Shown: positions 24,901-35,574, counted from the first letter of the stretch. The stretch is 64,000 nt of DNA from Acanthaster planci (GCF_001949145.1 NW_019091364.1:2367834-2431833), one strand, 5' to 3'. Notes: generated from the sequence alone by a model not told the origin. Made by a program: numbers and translations.

Positions 24901-27900
24901 TGTAGCAGCAAGTGAAGGTGCCTCAGTCAGTTCTGAATGCCTATCTGATCCAATCATCCTGTCCCGAAGACACCGTTATGGTCCGGCAGATGTTAGCACA
25001 AACGTTCAAGACACTCCTGAAAGTGCAAAAGATAAAGCTTCATCACAGCATCACAGTGCTGTTCGGGGTACAGAGCTAGTCCCAGGAAGTCGAAGCAGGA
25101 AAGGATTCAGCTTCAGGATGAAAAGTTCGAGGAATCAGGAAACAGATGTCAGCTCTTCAAGCCAGAGTCAATCAAACACTGGGGTCTCAAAAGATAAAAG
25201 TCAGGAAGTCAGGCTTGTAGACTTCAGTTCCAGCAATAGGTCAGTGAAACAGCAGAGCTCAAATAATCAGCAGAAACAACAGATGCACAAAAATGGTGAT
25301 AGTCTCTGTCCTGAAAATGCTGTGAATACTGAGCCTCCGTCATCTCTTAGTCCCAAATCAAAAACAAGAGCGAGAAAGAGCTCAACTCTCACAGTGGGTA
25401 GAGTGAAACAGGCCAGACAGGGAGAAATTTATCTAGATAAAACTGAGAGTCAAACCAGCAGAAACATCAGGAAATCATCTCAGGTTTATGAGGGTCTGTT
25501 GCAAAGGGAATCCTATGTAGATTGCAGTGATCTTAACGAAGTGAACCTTCAGAAAGACAGAATAAGGGAACCAAGTCGAAGCCATGAAACTTTCCCTGAT
25601 GACAGGGTGAGAGGAGATACAAGCGGCCTGAATATTCAGGCAAATCTCAGTGATAGGCAACATGGTCAAGCAGGTGGACGACTTGACTCGAGTGGAGATG
25701 TTGAGATGGTTAGTGCTGAGGATGATGAACCTCATTGTGTTGAAGGAGAAGGGATAGAAGGGGCTGATGATGATACTGATGTTAAAGAACATGATGTGGG
25801 AGAAGATGAAATTGATGAAAGTGAAGAAGACAGTGATGATGAAAATGACAATAGTGATCAGGATGAGGATATCATCATCCCGCCCACTCCACCAGGCCAG
25901 TCAACAGCCAATTTCCACACTCGTAAGCGGCCGGCTTATCTTGTTCATTCAATCTCCTTATCAAGCAACACAAGCAGGCTTTCAACTAGGAGCACTGCAT
26001 CAAGCCGCTTCAAAGCTCATCACGCAGGAACCAGCTCCAACAAGAAAGATCCATCTCGTTTGAGTCAGAATTCAGGAAGTGGCAAGAAAGATCCATCTCG
26101 TTTGAGTCAGAATTCAGGAAGTGGCAAGAAAGCACGTCCTAACCTAACCAAGAATGGTTTCTCTGGGGAAAGTAACTTCAGCAGCAGAAGAGCAAACTCT
26201 AAGAGTGCAGCACAGGATAGCGGTAGCAAGGGCGGCTCTCATGCAGAAGACAAAGATATGGCTGACAATTCCTTTCAGAAGAGAATTTTTCCCTTAAGTT
26301 ACAGTCCTATGGAGGATGATGCGAGTGAAGATGTTGCAGAAAACACCCCAAGCCTCAGCATTTTCCAAGAGTGTGTCAAAGATGAGAGCCCAAAAGATAA
26401 GTTGAAGAAAAGCCCCAAATCCAAGTCTTCTTCAAGAAGCAAAAAGAGTCTACCCATGGATCAAGCTCAAGTCCAAGATAAACCAAGAGATGCCAGAGCA
26501 CAGGGGCATGAAGATCAGAGAGACAGCTTTTTAGAAAGTCCTTGTGAAAGATCATCAGCTGGAAGGATAACGAGAAAGCAGCAGAGTGAACAGTTGCCAG
26601 ATATCCACCAGGAAGCCAGATGTGTTCAGGGACTTGCCAGGGAAAAAGAAGTCAGCAGATGTGAGACACCGGAGGTGGTCATACTGGAGAAGCTGACAGA
26701 CGAGGCAGCTGTCATCAAGGACAAAGGGAAAGTTGGCGCAGGCATCTGCCAGGAAGAGGAGAGAGGCCAAGAAGAAGAAGTCATGTTGATTGGTGCGGAC
26801 CAGCATTATGACAGTAAGTTTCAGCTTTTTCTTTGATTGTAGTTTTTGACTCGACCTCACAGAATGAGAGGCTTTTAAATGAAAATTGCATAAATTAAAT
26901 CAATAGAATCCCCTAGATAATTTCCAACTTCATCAGGATGCCAAACTGATCCAGATGTCCAAAAAGGGCTCTGTTTGCTCTTTCTAATGCAGAATTACCA
27001 GAAAAATGGCCCTTAGACTTCTACTACGGGATCTTGTCCCATTTCATCCCATTTTGTTACAACTTTGAAATGAATAATCATCATGAATCAATCAGTAATC
27101 ATCTTACACACTCTGAAGATTCAGTCAAGATGTCATCACCTATGTGATTGACTGTTGTGAATTGTTGAACTTTTCTCCGTTGTTTAACAGCCGAGGGCTC
27201 CACCTGCTCCGAGAGCAGCGGCAGTCACCACCTGAACCTGACCAGTGCCTCCTCGGTGCTGTCCAGTCAGAGCGAGCTTATGAGCACACAGGTAGGGTTT
27301 ATAAAAACCACATTCATGGAGCAGAGCACACCAGCATATTACTTGGTGTTGGTTTCACGTGAGAATGGTCGAGGACAAGAACCAAAATTAGAGCACCTTC
27401 ATTATTTTCACACTCTGGTTGATATTCTCCAATTCTACAGTGAACCATGTAAGGAACAGTTGCACCGACACAGTATGCACACATACATTTTTTAGTCTTT
27501 TCTCATAATCTTTAATTCAAACGAGAGATTTCATGGTGTCTTTCTCTTGACCTCCAACCTTACATTTATTTAGTCCTTTTTCGTGTGTGTGTGATGTTTC
27601 TTCCCCAGCAACGACTCAAGGCTAAGGAATCACTGAAGAAGATGGCTCTTGAGATTGCCCAAATGGAGGCAGCCCTTGCAGAGGCTGAGTTTGCCGAACA
27701 TCTTGATAAACACTCTGACACGACCCCTGTCGAACACCCGGATGAAATAGTAGAGCGCATCCAACCATCTGCTTATCATCAGAATCGCGATAAGATTGAA
27801 TTATCTAAAAAGAGCCAAGATGAAATGAATTCTCAGTCAGATGGAGATGATTTTGACCTGCATGATGACCCTGTTTCTGAGGCTGACCCTGTTTCTGAGG

Positions 27901-30900
27901 CTGACCCTTGCCAGACCTCAGACGACCCTTGCACCCCAGGTGACCTTTTCAACCCAGAAGCTCCCTCCCTTTATAATGCCCAAGATGACATGACCAAGGA
28001 TGCTCGCAGTATGAAGCCCATCTCCCACTCTCGAAGAGCTGCACCAGAAAATAACTGCCCATCTCAAAGCTTGAGCAACAATCGCAAGTCATCACATTCA
28101 ACCTCTAAGCGGTCAAGGTCGGTGATTTCAGATGAAGAATTGGAATCCGAGGAGGATGCTTGTGATGGTTTTAGTGATGCAACCATGCCGGGACAGAACA
28201 TTAGAAGGCATGGCACCAGCATTGCCTTTGACAGGGAAGTAGCCTGTGTCAGTGACTCGGAAAATACTAAGCAAACGAAGCTGCTGACACCTGGAGGAAA
28301 TCCCAGTATCCCATCTCCTCTCTCTTTACCTCATTCAACCTCCAAGAGGATGTCACCACATGCCGTGCTGCCACAGGAAGATGCATCAGTAATCGGTGCT
28401 TTTCCAAAATCCCAGTTGGAGATTCCTGGCGTCACTACCTATGGGAGTGATTCGGATCTGAGCGAGCAGGAGGATCCACACATATCCTCAGAAAGTCCCC
28501 GGTCTCCCTCACCTCCTCGCTCCCCTTCCCCTCCTCCGGAGCTGTCTCAGAGGACGGTCAGGAGGGCGTCACTGGTCAACCTCCCAGAGAGTGTCCGAGC
28601 GGTGAGTCTTTTGGTTGAGAAGATCAAATCCCGTCAGGGTTCTGATGAGGGATCATCTGTTAAGGAAGCCCGAAGATCTGGGAAGAGGAGGACTGCCGAT
28701 GAGTCAAGTGATCATCCCGGGATGCGGATCATAAGCAATTCAGATTCTGATGACGAGGAGTACGGAGCGTTGTCACCAAAGTCACGCTCAAGATTTGGCA
28801 AGAGATTGGTACCAAGACAGGCAACAACTCCTGGACAGAGCACTTCAGGCTGGAAGAGCAAGGTGCTCGAGATGCTCTCAGACAGTCGAGCAAAGAGTAA
28901 AACCAGGAATGCCCCTAAAACTTCAGGAGGTAAGAAACACACCACCCCTGCCAGGAAATCTAGACAGCATACCCAAGCAGAACCGGAGAGTGAGAAATGG
29001 TCACACCATTCAAGAGGTTTGGCCAAGAAGAATAATCCAGGAGAGGTTAGAAAGGACAAGAAAGATGGGCCCTCCGGCAGCAACCATTTGACAAGGAGGG
29101 ATAATCAGCACCAAGATGAGATTCCAGAGGATGGACCTCCCAGTCCAGTGATTGGACGGAGTCTACTGACCACCCCTGCCGCTAAGAAGAAGGCCAAACC
29201 CATGTCCTTTGTCACAACAGGCCTGAACAGGACAGACATGGTGAGTTCCATTGCCAAAATACAGTGATTTAAAGTTGAGCCTCCATTTACTCAATACAGA
29301 ATAGTTAATCTTTGGGGCAAACATTATTCAGATTTACACAGAACTTTGTACCAAGAAGTTTCAAGTTCAAGTTTCACAGTTCTTTCCTTAAGGCCTTGAG
29401 TCTTTAGGTAGTTGCACCATTCTCACGGCATGGGACACCATTTTCTTTCTGAAAGAGGCTTTGATTGGCAATCGGATGTTTTAATTTCCAGAGGGACGTG
29501 GAACAGCTTACAAAGCGTTTTGGTTGCCGTTTTGCAAGCACTTTCAACGCCTGCACCACTCACGTCATTGTCAACACTGGTAAGTCTGGTCTAGACATGG
29601 ACCATCTCCTTCTTAGCTTCATTTGTGTTTTCCACAGTGTCAGTGTCAGTGCCATCTTTATTGTACGTGTCACATGATGTGTCTCCTTGACAAGTGAGGT
29701 CAAGCGACCACGGTTTGTCAGACACTGGTCAATATTGCTTGGTACCCACGATATACTTCTTGTGGAGGTTACCAGGAAAAATCGACCAGTTGGTCAGCCA
29801 ATGGTCCTCCCTCGAACCTGCCCCACATTGTTCAAGAACGTTCCCCTCTCTTTATATCTTATGAACTTGCGCAGGCTGTCAACTTGATAAACATGTAAAA
29901 AAGAACAATTTCACTTCTGTCCATTGGGCAATTGAACCATTGAGGCTGTGTTAGAGAAGCTTGCCTGAGTATCCACTCTGGATGTTGCAATGTGTCATTC
30001 AGTTTGTTTCTGCATCCGAATTCATGGCTGAGGCTAGCGTTAACACGTACCTATGGAAGCCGTGACTAGGCTAGTGGCCGCAGTCATTCCCCATAGATGC
30101 GTGTGCTACCCTCAGTCGCAGCCATGTCTTTTGGACACAGCCCGATTCTACCTTCTTGTTCTTTCTTCTAGATGACGACTTTGTGTGTGAGAGGACATTG
30201 AAGTACTTCCAAGGCATCGCAGCCAGAGTTTGGGTGGTGAGCTTTAAATGTGAGTACTCAAAACAGACTTGTTCTTTCTCCATTGGGAAATAAATACAAA
30301 TTGTGCTTAGCCACTTCGTGCTGGGGTTCTCAACACGGGAGACCTTAGGTTTATACGCATAGCCAGGGGTGCCAAAAATCATACAAAGGAGCTGGGCCTT
30401 GTAACAAAAGACCGTACTCGGAACAAAAGACCGAGCTGCTGGGAATTGCCAACTTTTTTTAGTTGTCAATAGCAGAGGTACATCTAATCTGTCATTGTTT
30501 TGAAACAGCATACCACTATTTGTGGCATTCAGGGAAAGCGGATTATCACCAGGGAAAAAGTACTCCAGCGACGAGCGATACAATACCGCTACATGCTAAT
30601 CAGGCCGCATTTGAAAAGACGTCAACAGCGCAGTAGGCCAATTGCAGGAACAAAGGAAATTACGCAACAACGCACAATCTGGGCTCTCTTTGCAAGGCGG
30701 CAGGCCTGGCTGAAATACTCGGGCGTTAATGGAGGTTGCCTGTCAGATTAGAGTAGCCACAAGACAGTCATTCGTGCACGTGTAAACGTCCAGTAAATGA
30801 AGTTATGAACATTTGAAGAATTTTGAAAATCGAGCATTTTGAAAAATCCCCGGGAACTCGTCATGCAAATTCTAATTAAACCTAACAGCATATGGTCAAT

Positions 30901-32379
30901 ATTTGTGGTAATCTTGAGAAATATGGTACATGTTTCATCTTGTGCAGTTTATTTGATTTATGTTCAAACCTACGTGTGCAGGCTTTTGGAAAGCATTGAA
31001 TACATTGTCCATAAAATGTTCTGATCAATAAAAGTACATTCAAATTGGTAAAACTTTGTCATTGTCATCTCAAAGGCCTTAGAGTTAAACTGCGAATATT
31101 TGTCTTTCATAAGTGAAGCTGATCTCAAGACAGAATTGAGTGTGACAAACATTTTATTGAAATATGCACAAATGTAGTTCCCTGTTTTCATGAAAATGAC
31201 GTTCTCCAGGGGTGACTGCCTGCCTCAAGACCGAGCAACTCCTCTTGGAAGAGCCGTTTGAGGTACAGGGCGACGTCGTCAATGGCCCCTCCCACAACGG
31301 ACCCAGAAGAGCAAGGCTGTGCCGCGGGCCGTACCCTCTATGCAAGCACGACGTCTGCTGCGTTGGCCCCTTCACTGGCCTCACCAAAGGTAGGATGCAC
31401 TATGAGGATGTGCCATTCTCACCTTCTCAGTTCTAGCACCCTCTCTCGAAAAACGAGTCAAATGTGTGGCCAAGTGGTTAGAGTTTTCCCCTTCCGATCA
31501 TAAGGTCCGGGGTTCTAATTCGGTCATGGGGCATACACTGTGGCCTTAGGCAAGTCACTTTACCCTCGTTTGCTTCTCTCCACCCAGGAGTATAAATGGG
31601 TATACGTGAAGGCCGATGTAGGGTTAGTGTGGTCGTTGGCCAGGTAACGCCTGAAATGGTTTCACTGGGCTGTACATTCCCTGGGCAGCTGAGACAGTCC
31701 TAAGAATGTTTCTTGGCATGGTGAGCAGGGGTAACAGTGACCTACGGCACCATGAGCAATGCCACTGATGGATATGTACATGTTATAAATATCTTCACAT
31801 GGTAGTAGTTATCAAATAGTACCCAGAGCAACTTTCTCCAGCACTCGGTAATTGTTGTTAACACCGCACTTCAGATGTGGCACTTGTACCTCCTTTGAAG
31901 AAGTCAATCAACATTCTTGCAAATGTGAATGTTAGTGATTGTGAGATTGCTAGCTGAATAAACGTTGTTTCCCATGGTCTCAGAGCAACTGGTCTCCTTG
32001 CTGGAGCTGATGGGGGCAAGCACTGTCCAGCACCCATCTCTCTTCCCCTACAAAGCGGGGCGCAAGGTAGTCATCATCGCTCAGGCAGAGGCCACCGATT
32101 CAGAGCACGATTACGACGGTAAGACCACAGTCCAAGAATTAACCATTGATTTTATCAGACTGCATTTCTGTGGAATTCCACTTCTTCTATGACATAAGTT
32201 TACCAGGATTTCTCTTTTTTTTTCTAGCACTTTACAAAAAGTACAGAGTGCCCGTTGTCTCCAGGGAGTGGGTTCTTGACACCATAGCAACCTACAAGAT
32301 TCAGCCAATGACGGACTACCTTCTATCTGAGAGCGGGAGCTCTCAGCCAGTCATAGATCTCGACAGTGACGAGAACTGA
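13538..32379 (+). CDS. BRCA1: BRCA1 orthologue, complete gene, 15 coding exons
   Basis: Nuclear RING E3 ubiquitin ligase and repair scaffold; vertebrate BRCA1 pairs with BARD1, ubiquitinates nucleosomal H2A, and binds PALB2 and phosphoproteins during homologous recombination. Exons: 13538-13614, 15272-15325, 15853-15933, 17154-17242, 17799-17917, 18378-18517, 19177-22796, 23127-26813, 27191-27291, 27609-29240, 29492-29579, 30172-30249, 31210-31389, 31984-32118, 32228-32379. They sum to 10233 nt (3410 aa plus stop); every junction is GT-AG and in phase. An in-frame TAA at 13511 precedes the ATG; a second Met follows at codon 3. Domain order: RING 23-71, conserved acidic motif VYIDSDDTDSSEG near 165-180, long low-complexity Ser/Lys-rich centre, coiled coil about 2657-2690, BRCT1 from about 3188, BRCT2 from about 3300. 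The human protein has 1863 residues; the excess is central. Splice sites are my reading and need transcript support. Confidence 0.96.
14820..15120. repeat. Putative degenerate foldback element in BRCA1 intron 1
   Basis: The left end CAGGGGCAGATCCAGGAT and the reverse complement of the right end CCAGAGGCGGATGCACG are similar, and the interior is rich in G/C runs. It is flanked by AT-rich intron. The match is imperfect, so this is only a candidate MITE. Confidence 0.35.
15359..15530. mobile_element. TA-flanked MITE, copy 1 (BRCA1 intron 2)
   Basis: Long imperfect terminal inverted repeats: the left arm runs from TACGGCCGTTTCACAATAG through GCGCCACCAAG to TTTGTCGACCC; the right arm in reverse runs TACGGGCAATTCACCATAG, GCGCCACCAAG, TTTGTCGACCC. 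Both ends carry TA, as in Tc1/mariner-type target duplications. There is no coding capacity. A second copy lies at 37360-37490. Confidence 0.8.
16158..16225. repeat. TAGGGCTG element fragment (BRCA1 intron 3)
   Basis: Starts TAGGGCTGTTTCAAATATA and contains an inner inverted repeat TATTTGAATAATC / GATTATTCAAATA. The terminus matches the element at 9185-9643. No matching right end was found, so it is probably a fragment. Confidence 0.45.
17154..18517 (+). CDS. BRCA1: BRCA1 exons 4-6: helix after RING and acidic motif
   Basis: Exon 4 (17154-17242) is 89 nt, the same as human exon 6, and encodes SLTSNERLNEIVRAVRSVV, equivalent to the helix after the RING that packs against BARD1. Exon 5 (17799-17917) is basic and Ser/Pro-rich and ends in phase 0 like human exon 7. 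Exon 6 (18378-18517) contains FAVYIDSDDTDSSEGSTQ, matching human SVYIELGSDSSED. Phases between the exons agree. The function of the VYI-acidic motif is not certain; it resembles a SUMO-interaction motif. Confidence 0.9.
19177..22796 (+). CDS. BRCA1: BRCA1 exon 7: first giant central exon (3620 nt)
   Basis: Low-complexity, charged, Ser/Lys/Glu-rich coding sequence comparable in position to human exon 11. Visible elements are a strong basic nuclear-localisation-like patch RKLKLKRSRRQK near residue 385, further basic clusters (RSKGKRRSR, LRSKRKKPT), and a SUMO-interaction-like motif VVDLTEESDVED at residues 884-895. The acceptor is TTGCAG at 19171-19176; the donor is ATTG|GTGAGT. No folded domain is recognised. 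Disorder and a scaffold role are inferred from composition and from the vertebrate protein. Confidence 0.9.
23127..26813 (+). CDS. BRCA1: BRCA1 exon 8: second giant central exon (3687 nt)
   Basis: It follows a short 330 bp intron and continues the disordered region. It begins with an acidic stretch followed by VIFIS (residues 1423-1427), another SUMO-interaction-like motif. It contains repeated basic Ser/Arg clusters (SRRRSERLSRS, RRRRTSASLSR), a highly acidic block at about residues 2248-2311, then DIIIPPTPPGQ, and a 14-residue tandem repeat KKDPSRLSQNSGSG (two copies, nucleotides 26041-26124). The acceptor is TTTGCAG; the donor is ACA|GTAAGT. Vertebrate BRCA1 has one giant exon here, not two. 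Confidence 0.88.
26041..26124 (+). repeat. 42 bp in-frame tandem repeat in BRCA1
   Basis: Two adjacent copies of a 42 bp unit encode KKDPSRLSQNSGSG twice. The nucleotide copies look identical, which suggests a recent slippage or unequal crossing-over event in the disordered region. Confidence 0.9.
27191..29240 (+). CDS. BRCA1: BRCA1 exons 9-10: SQ/TQ sites, coiled coil, pre-BRCT region
   Basis: Exon 9 (27191-27291) ends in SSQSELMSTQ and exon 10 (27609-29240) begins QRLKAKESLKKMALEIAQME. Together they align without gaps to human SSQSDILTTQQ and the PALB2-binding coiled coil. The ATM-type sites S1387-Q and T1394-Q of human are present as S2648-Q and T2655-Q. PALB2-contact positions M1400, L1404, L1407 and M1411 read A, L, M and I. 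Exon 10 then runs through Ser/Pro-rich sequence (including PRSPSPPRSPSPPPE and a DPVSEA hexapeptide duplication) to the first BRCT strand MSFVTTGLNRTDM, ending in phase 0 at GTGAGT. Confidence 0.93.
29492..32379 (+). CDS. BRCA1: BRCA1 exons 11-15: tandem BRCT domains
   Basis: Exon lengths are 88, 78, 180, 135 and 152 nt. BRCT1 has DDDFVCERTLKYFQGIAAR, retaining human R1699, T1700 and K1702, and THVIVNT; the Ser1655 position (in MSFVTTGL) is Thr and Gly1656 is kept. The linker gives FEVQGDVVNG and GPRRAR. BRCT2 has CCVGPFTGLTKEQL (human Met1775 position is Leu) and VPVVSREWVLDTIATYK (human R1835 kept). The phosphoserine pocket therefore looks functional. The protein ends PVIDLDSDEN, a SUMO-interaction-like tail absent from the human C-terminus. 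Confidence 0.97.
31460..31790 (+). mobile_element. tRNA-derived SINE in BRCA1 intron 13
   Basis: A tRNA-like head is seen: GTGGCCAAGTGGTTAGAG (A-box-like) and GGTCCGGGGTTCTAATTCGG (B-box-like). A conserved-looking body follows (GGCCTTAGGCAAGTCACTTT, CACCCAGGAGTATAAATGGG), reminiscent of the deep metazoan SINE core domains. It is in the sense orientation of BRCA1. The exact SINE family is not determined. Confidence 0.7.
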
Positions 32380-33590
32380 AGCGCTTCATGGTGTGCCACC
32401 AAAATAACCAAATGGCAGACTCCCAGCCGTAACTTGGTAGAAGCTCCTGGCCAATCAGATGCCTCAACACTCACCAGACCTGGCAAGAGTGGGAGGACAA
32501 ACTTCACCAATTTTTACCAGCCTCTCTAAATTTACTCTAGAATTAAATAATGCGAGGAAGCTACTGTGGATTTTATTCAAACCTTTATTATTTTGCTTTT
32601 GCTGTACAAATACTTCTAAACTATTCAAAGTATATCACTTTATATATTGCAATCGACCAATGTAATTGGGTGGATGGATGTTAATTTGGGTGAATTTTTG
32701 TTATCTTATGTAGATGTTCCAGCAGGCTCAAGGATTATGCTTTTTAAGAGGAGTACTAACTGACACGTTGTGTCCACCTTGTCTTCATTTTTTCACATCT
32801 CATTTGTAGCTTCATATTCATCATTGAGATCAGTTAATGTGTGTTGCGATACGCACTTTCAGATGCTTAAAATGATACAAAATTACGCCTTTTTTTACTG
32901 CACTAACTCAGTAAGGTTGAAAGTTGTACGTCTGAACTGATTTCATGAATGAGTATTTTCACTGTGAGTACTTTCTACAAAGCACTCTAACTGAACTCCT
33001 TACTTAGCGTAAATACTCAGTTATAGCCAGAGAGTTGAACTATGCAAAACAACACGAACTCTTAATCTGAGTATTCCATCAATGCATGTATTCATATGCT
33101 TGGGATTTTCCACATCTAGTCAGTACCGACATTTAGTTCATGTCATTTAGTTCATGTTACGTAGTGTTGGTCAAATGCCAATTACGAATGAACTTGTTTT
33201 GTGGCCAAAAAAAGCTGTTCTTTTACCCAAATCTTACATTTCATTGTGTAAAGTCTTTGAATGCAACTCGCTGCAACTGAAGACTTCTGAAGGATTTGGT
33301 GGCCCTATCCCGGCATTATCCTACTCGGCGCTTGAAAGTGAGGTTGTACCAAAGGTGTAATGTCCTTAGTTTTTGGACCCATCAAAAATGTAGAGGGCTC
33401 CACGCACTGGCTTTGACTCATGGGTAGTTTTGTAAGATTGTCACTGTATACAGTTTGATTTGAACCAATTGTACTCATTTTATAGCCTTTGAAATTTCGA
33501 TTCAGTGGACTTTAGAATTTGGTTAATTTTCAAACTATGCATTGATGACCTATTTTCTTGGAATAAAGAAAATGCAATTCGAGATTATGT
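32380..33590 (+). other. BRCA1: Probable BRCA1 3' UTR
   Basis: AT-rich sequence without coding signal following the BRCA1 stop. The first canonical AATAAA I see is at 33562. An ATTAAA variant occurs nearer the stop, around 32540, and could be an earlier site. Confidence 0.45.
33562..33567 (+). terminator. Candidate BRCA1 polyadenylation signal
   Basis: AATAAA in the context TTGGAATAAAGAAAATG, about 1.2 kb after the stop. Another AATAAA follows near 33666. No transcript evidence is available. Confidence 0.4.
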
Positions 33591-34633
33591 GTGTATTTAA
33601 CAAACTTTTTCTGAATTAAGTCGTTTTATGCATGGTTAACAGTGAAACTTGCACAAAGGTCATTCAATAAATGCGGTCATTCTGTAGACTCTTCCTCGCC
33701 CTGTTACATCCTGGTGTAGGATTTTTGTAATTTCAGAACACATTCCTTAATTTCCATTTGTGCTTAAGTAATGCAAATTAGCTGCCAAACAAAAATGGTT
33801 TGAAGTCAATTTCAATGATACATGTATATCCCTCGTTGACTTACACAGGTCAGGTGTAAGGCACACGCCTCTAAATTTATAGAATGACCACTTTTGACCA
33901 TTCATTCCTTGGTTCCCCTTGAAGTCGTAGTTAACGTTGCATTGGCACCGTCTTCCCCCGTTCGATTAACACTTCATCGGCAATTTGTGAAGCTGTCGAA
34001 CTAGCGTGCAGACTTCATTCAATCACAGACGCACCTGTTTCATTCATTTCCTGTGCGTCAGTGTTTAACAGGGAGGGGATAAACGGTTATTAATCGTATA
34101 CTTACATAACACTCAATGGAGTTGTGAAATAAGGTTATTTCCTTCACTTTGAACAAAATTTGATTTGACCAAACTTGTGTCCCTGAACCCTTAAATCGGG
34201 TTCATTCGCGCACTTGGAGCTGGATCGCCTCTCGACAACCTGTTCAGAAACTCTTTAATTTGAAGGAAACTTCAATCTGCGACATCTGTTCAACTAATGC
34301 AGCACGGTTCCACTTCCATTTTAAACACCTTTGATTAAGCCGGTATATCCGTGTAGAAAAATGCCATCTACGTGTAATGGATTTTCTTCCTGTTAACGAA
34401 TAGCAGAAGAAAGCCAATTCTAGACTCCCTTTCTTCCAAAATAAAAACGCCAAATAACACTCAGTGCATTTGATTCATTTTTTGTCCATTCGTCTCTGCA
34501 TAGGGAGCACCGCTGAAACAAAATACCTCTACAAATTCTGTGATTTTCTCGAGTGTTTTTTGGGAACAGGTGAAGGTTCTGGTCAGGATGACACTTCAGC
34601 TGTTCCCAGCCAGGTTATTGAATGGATACCCTG

Positions 34634-34667
34634 CACGACATGCGGAACCCCTGTTCCGCATGTCGTG
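34634..34667. repeat. Perfect 15 bp inverted repeat with 4 nt loop
   Basis: CACGACATGCGGAAC, then CCCT, then the exact reverse complement GTTCCGCATGTCGTG. It is short and GC-rich in AT-rich surroundings. No run of T follows and no gene is adjacent. Confidence 0.9.
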
Positions 34668-35574
34668 GACAAGGGGACAAGCTGTATACCTTTGCAGGCC
34701 GCATACAGCATGCCTACCGCATCCCCCTCGGAAATATGAAAGGAATTCCAAAGATTCCATCAACACAAAAGAAGACACAATAGGGGAGGGTACCCTTTAC
34801 CGCATATGTTGCATCATATGATTGAGTGACAGTTGACAGCATTGGGGAAACATAACAAGGATGAAACTTAATATGAGCTTACTTGAAACTTTAAAAAATG
34901 TTAAACGCCCTTTTCAAACACGCCAGCTTGGCTTTCTATCAAGAGCAGTCTGTACGGACCATTGTTCTGGACGTAAAATACGCATGCTCTCTTCCCAGTG
35001 AAGCGTTTTAAAGTGTACAAGTACATGGACAGTGAACAGCTAAATGGCATTCTAACGCTGGCAACCTCTGGGTTCAGTAACGTGGAGAAAGACCGGACTG
35101 CGAGGCCTACTTGGACCCGTCGAAACTGGTCGTCGAAGTACTCAGAATTGCCTTACCCCTAACGGCCGTAAAGCCAAGGAAAGTCGCCCAGGAGAGACGA
35201 CACAGAACTGAAAAAAAGGACACAAGAGGAAGCCTTTGCGTTCTAGCTGGCAGGCGTACAAGGAGAAAGCGGTGTGGGGGAAAACAACCGTCTTACCCGG
35301 ACTCCCCGCACTTCCGTGTCGCATTGAGGGCCAACGTTGTGTCACACTTGTAAAAGGCTTCAATATGAGCACGCTGGACCTGTGGTCCAATTATAAAACG
35401 GTTAGTGCTTTAATGATACTCATTCTTTTTATATTACCAAATTGGGAGCAGTGGAAGTAGGCCCTACGGTATAGACTCAGGGGATGCCAGTCTAGAGACG
35501 GAAAGGAACCATCTTGGAAAGAGTTCCACATGCGGACGCCTTGACACCCCGTGCATAAACCCTTTGAGACTGGT

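Noticed and set aside
30071-30583. 170-codon minus-strand ORF
   Set aside because: It overlaps a BRCA1 BRCT exon in antisense and has no recognisable homology.
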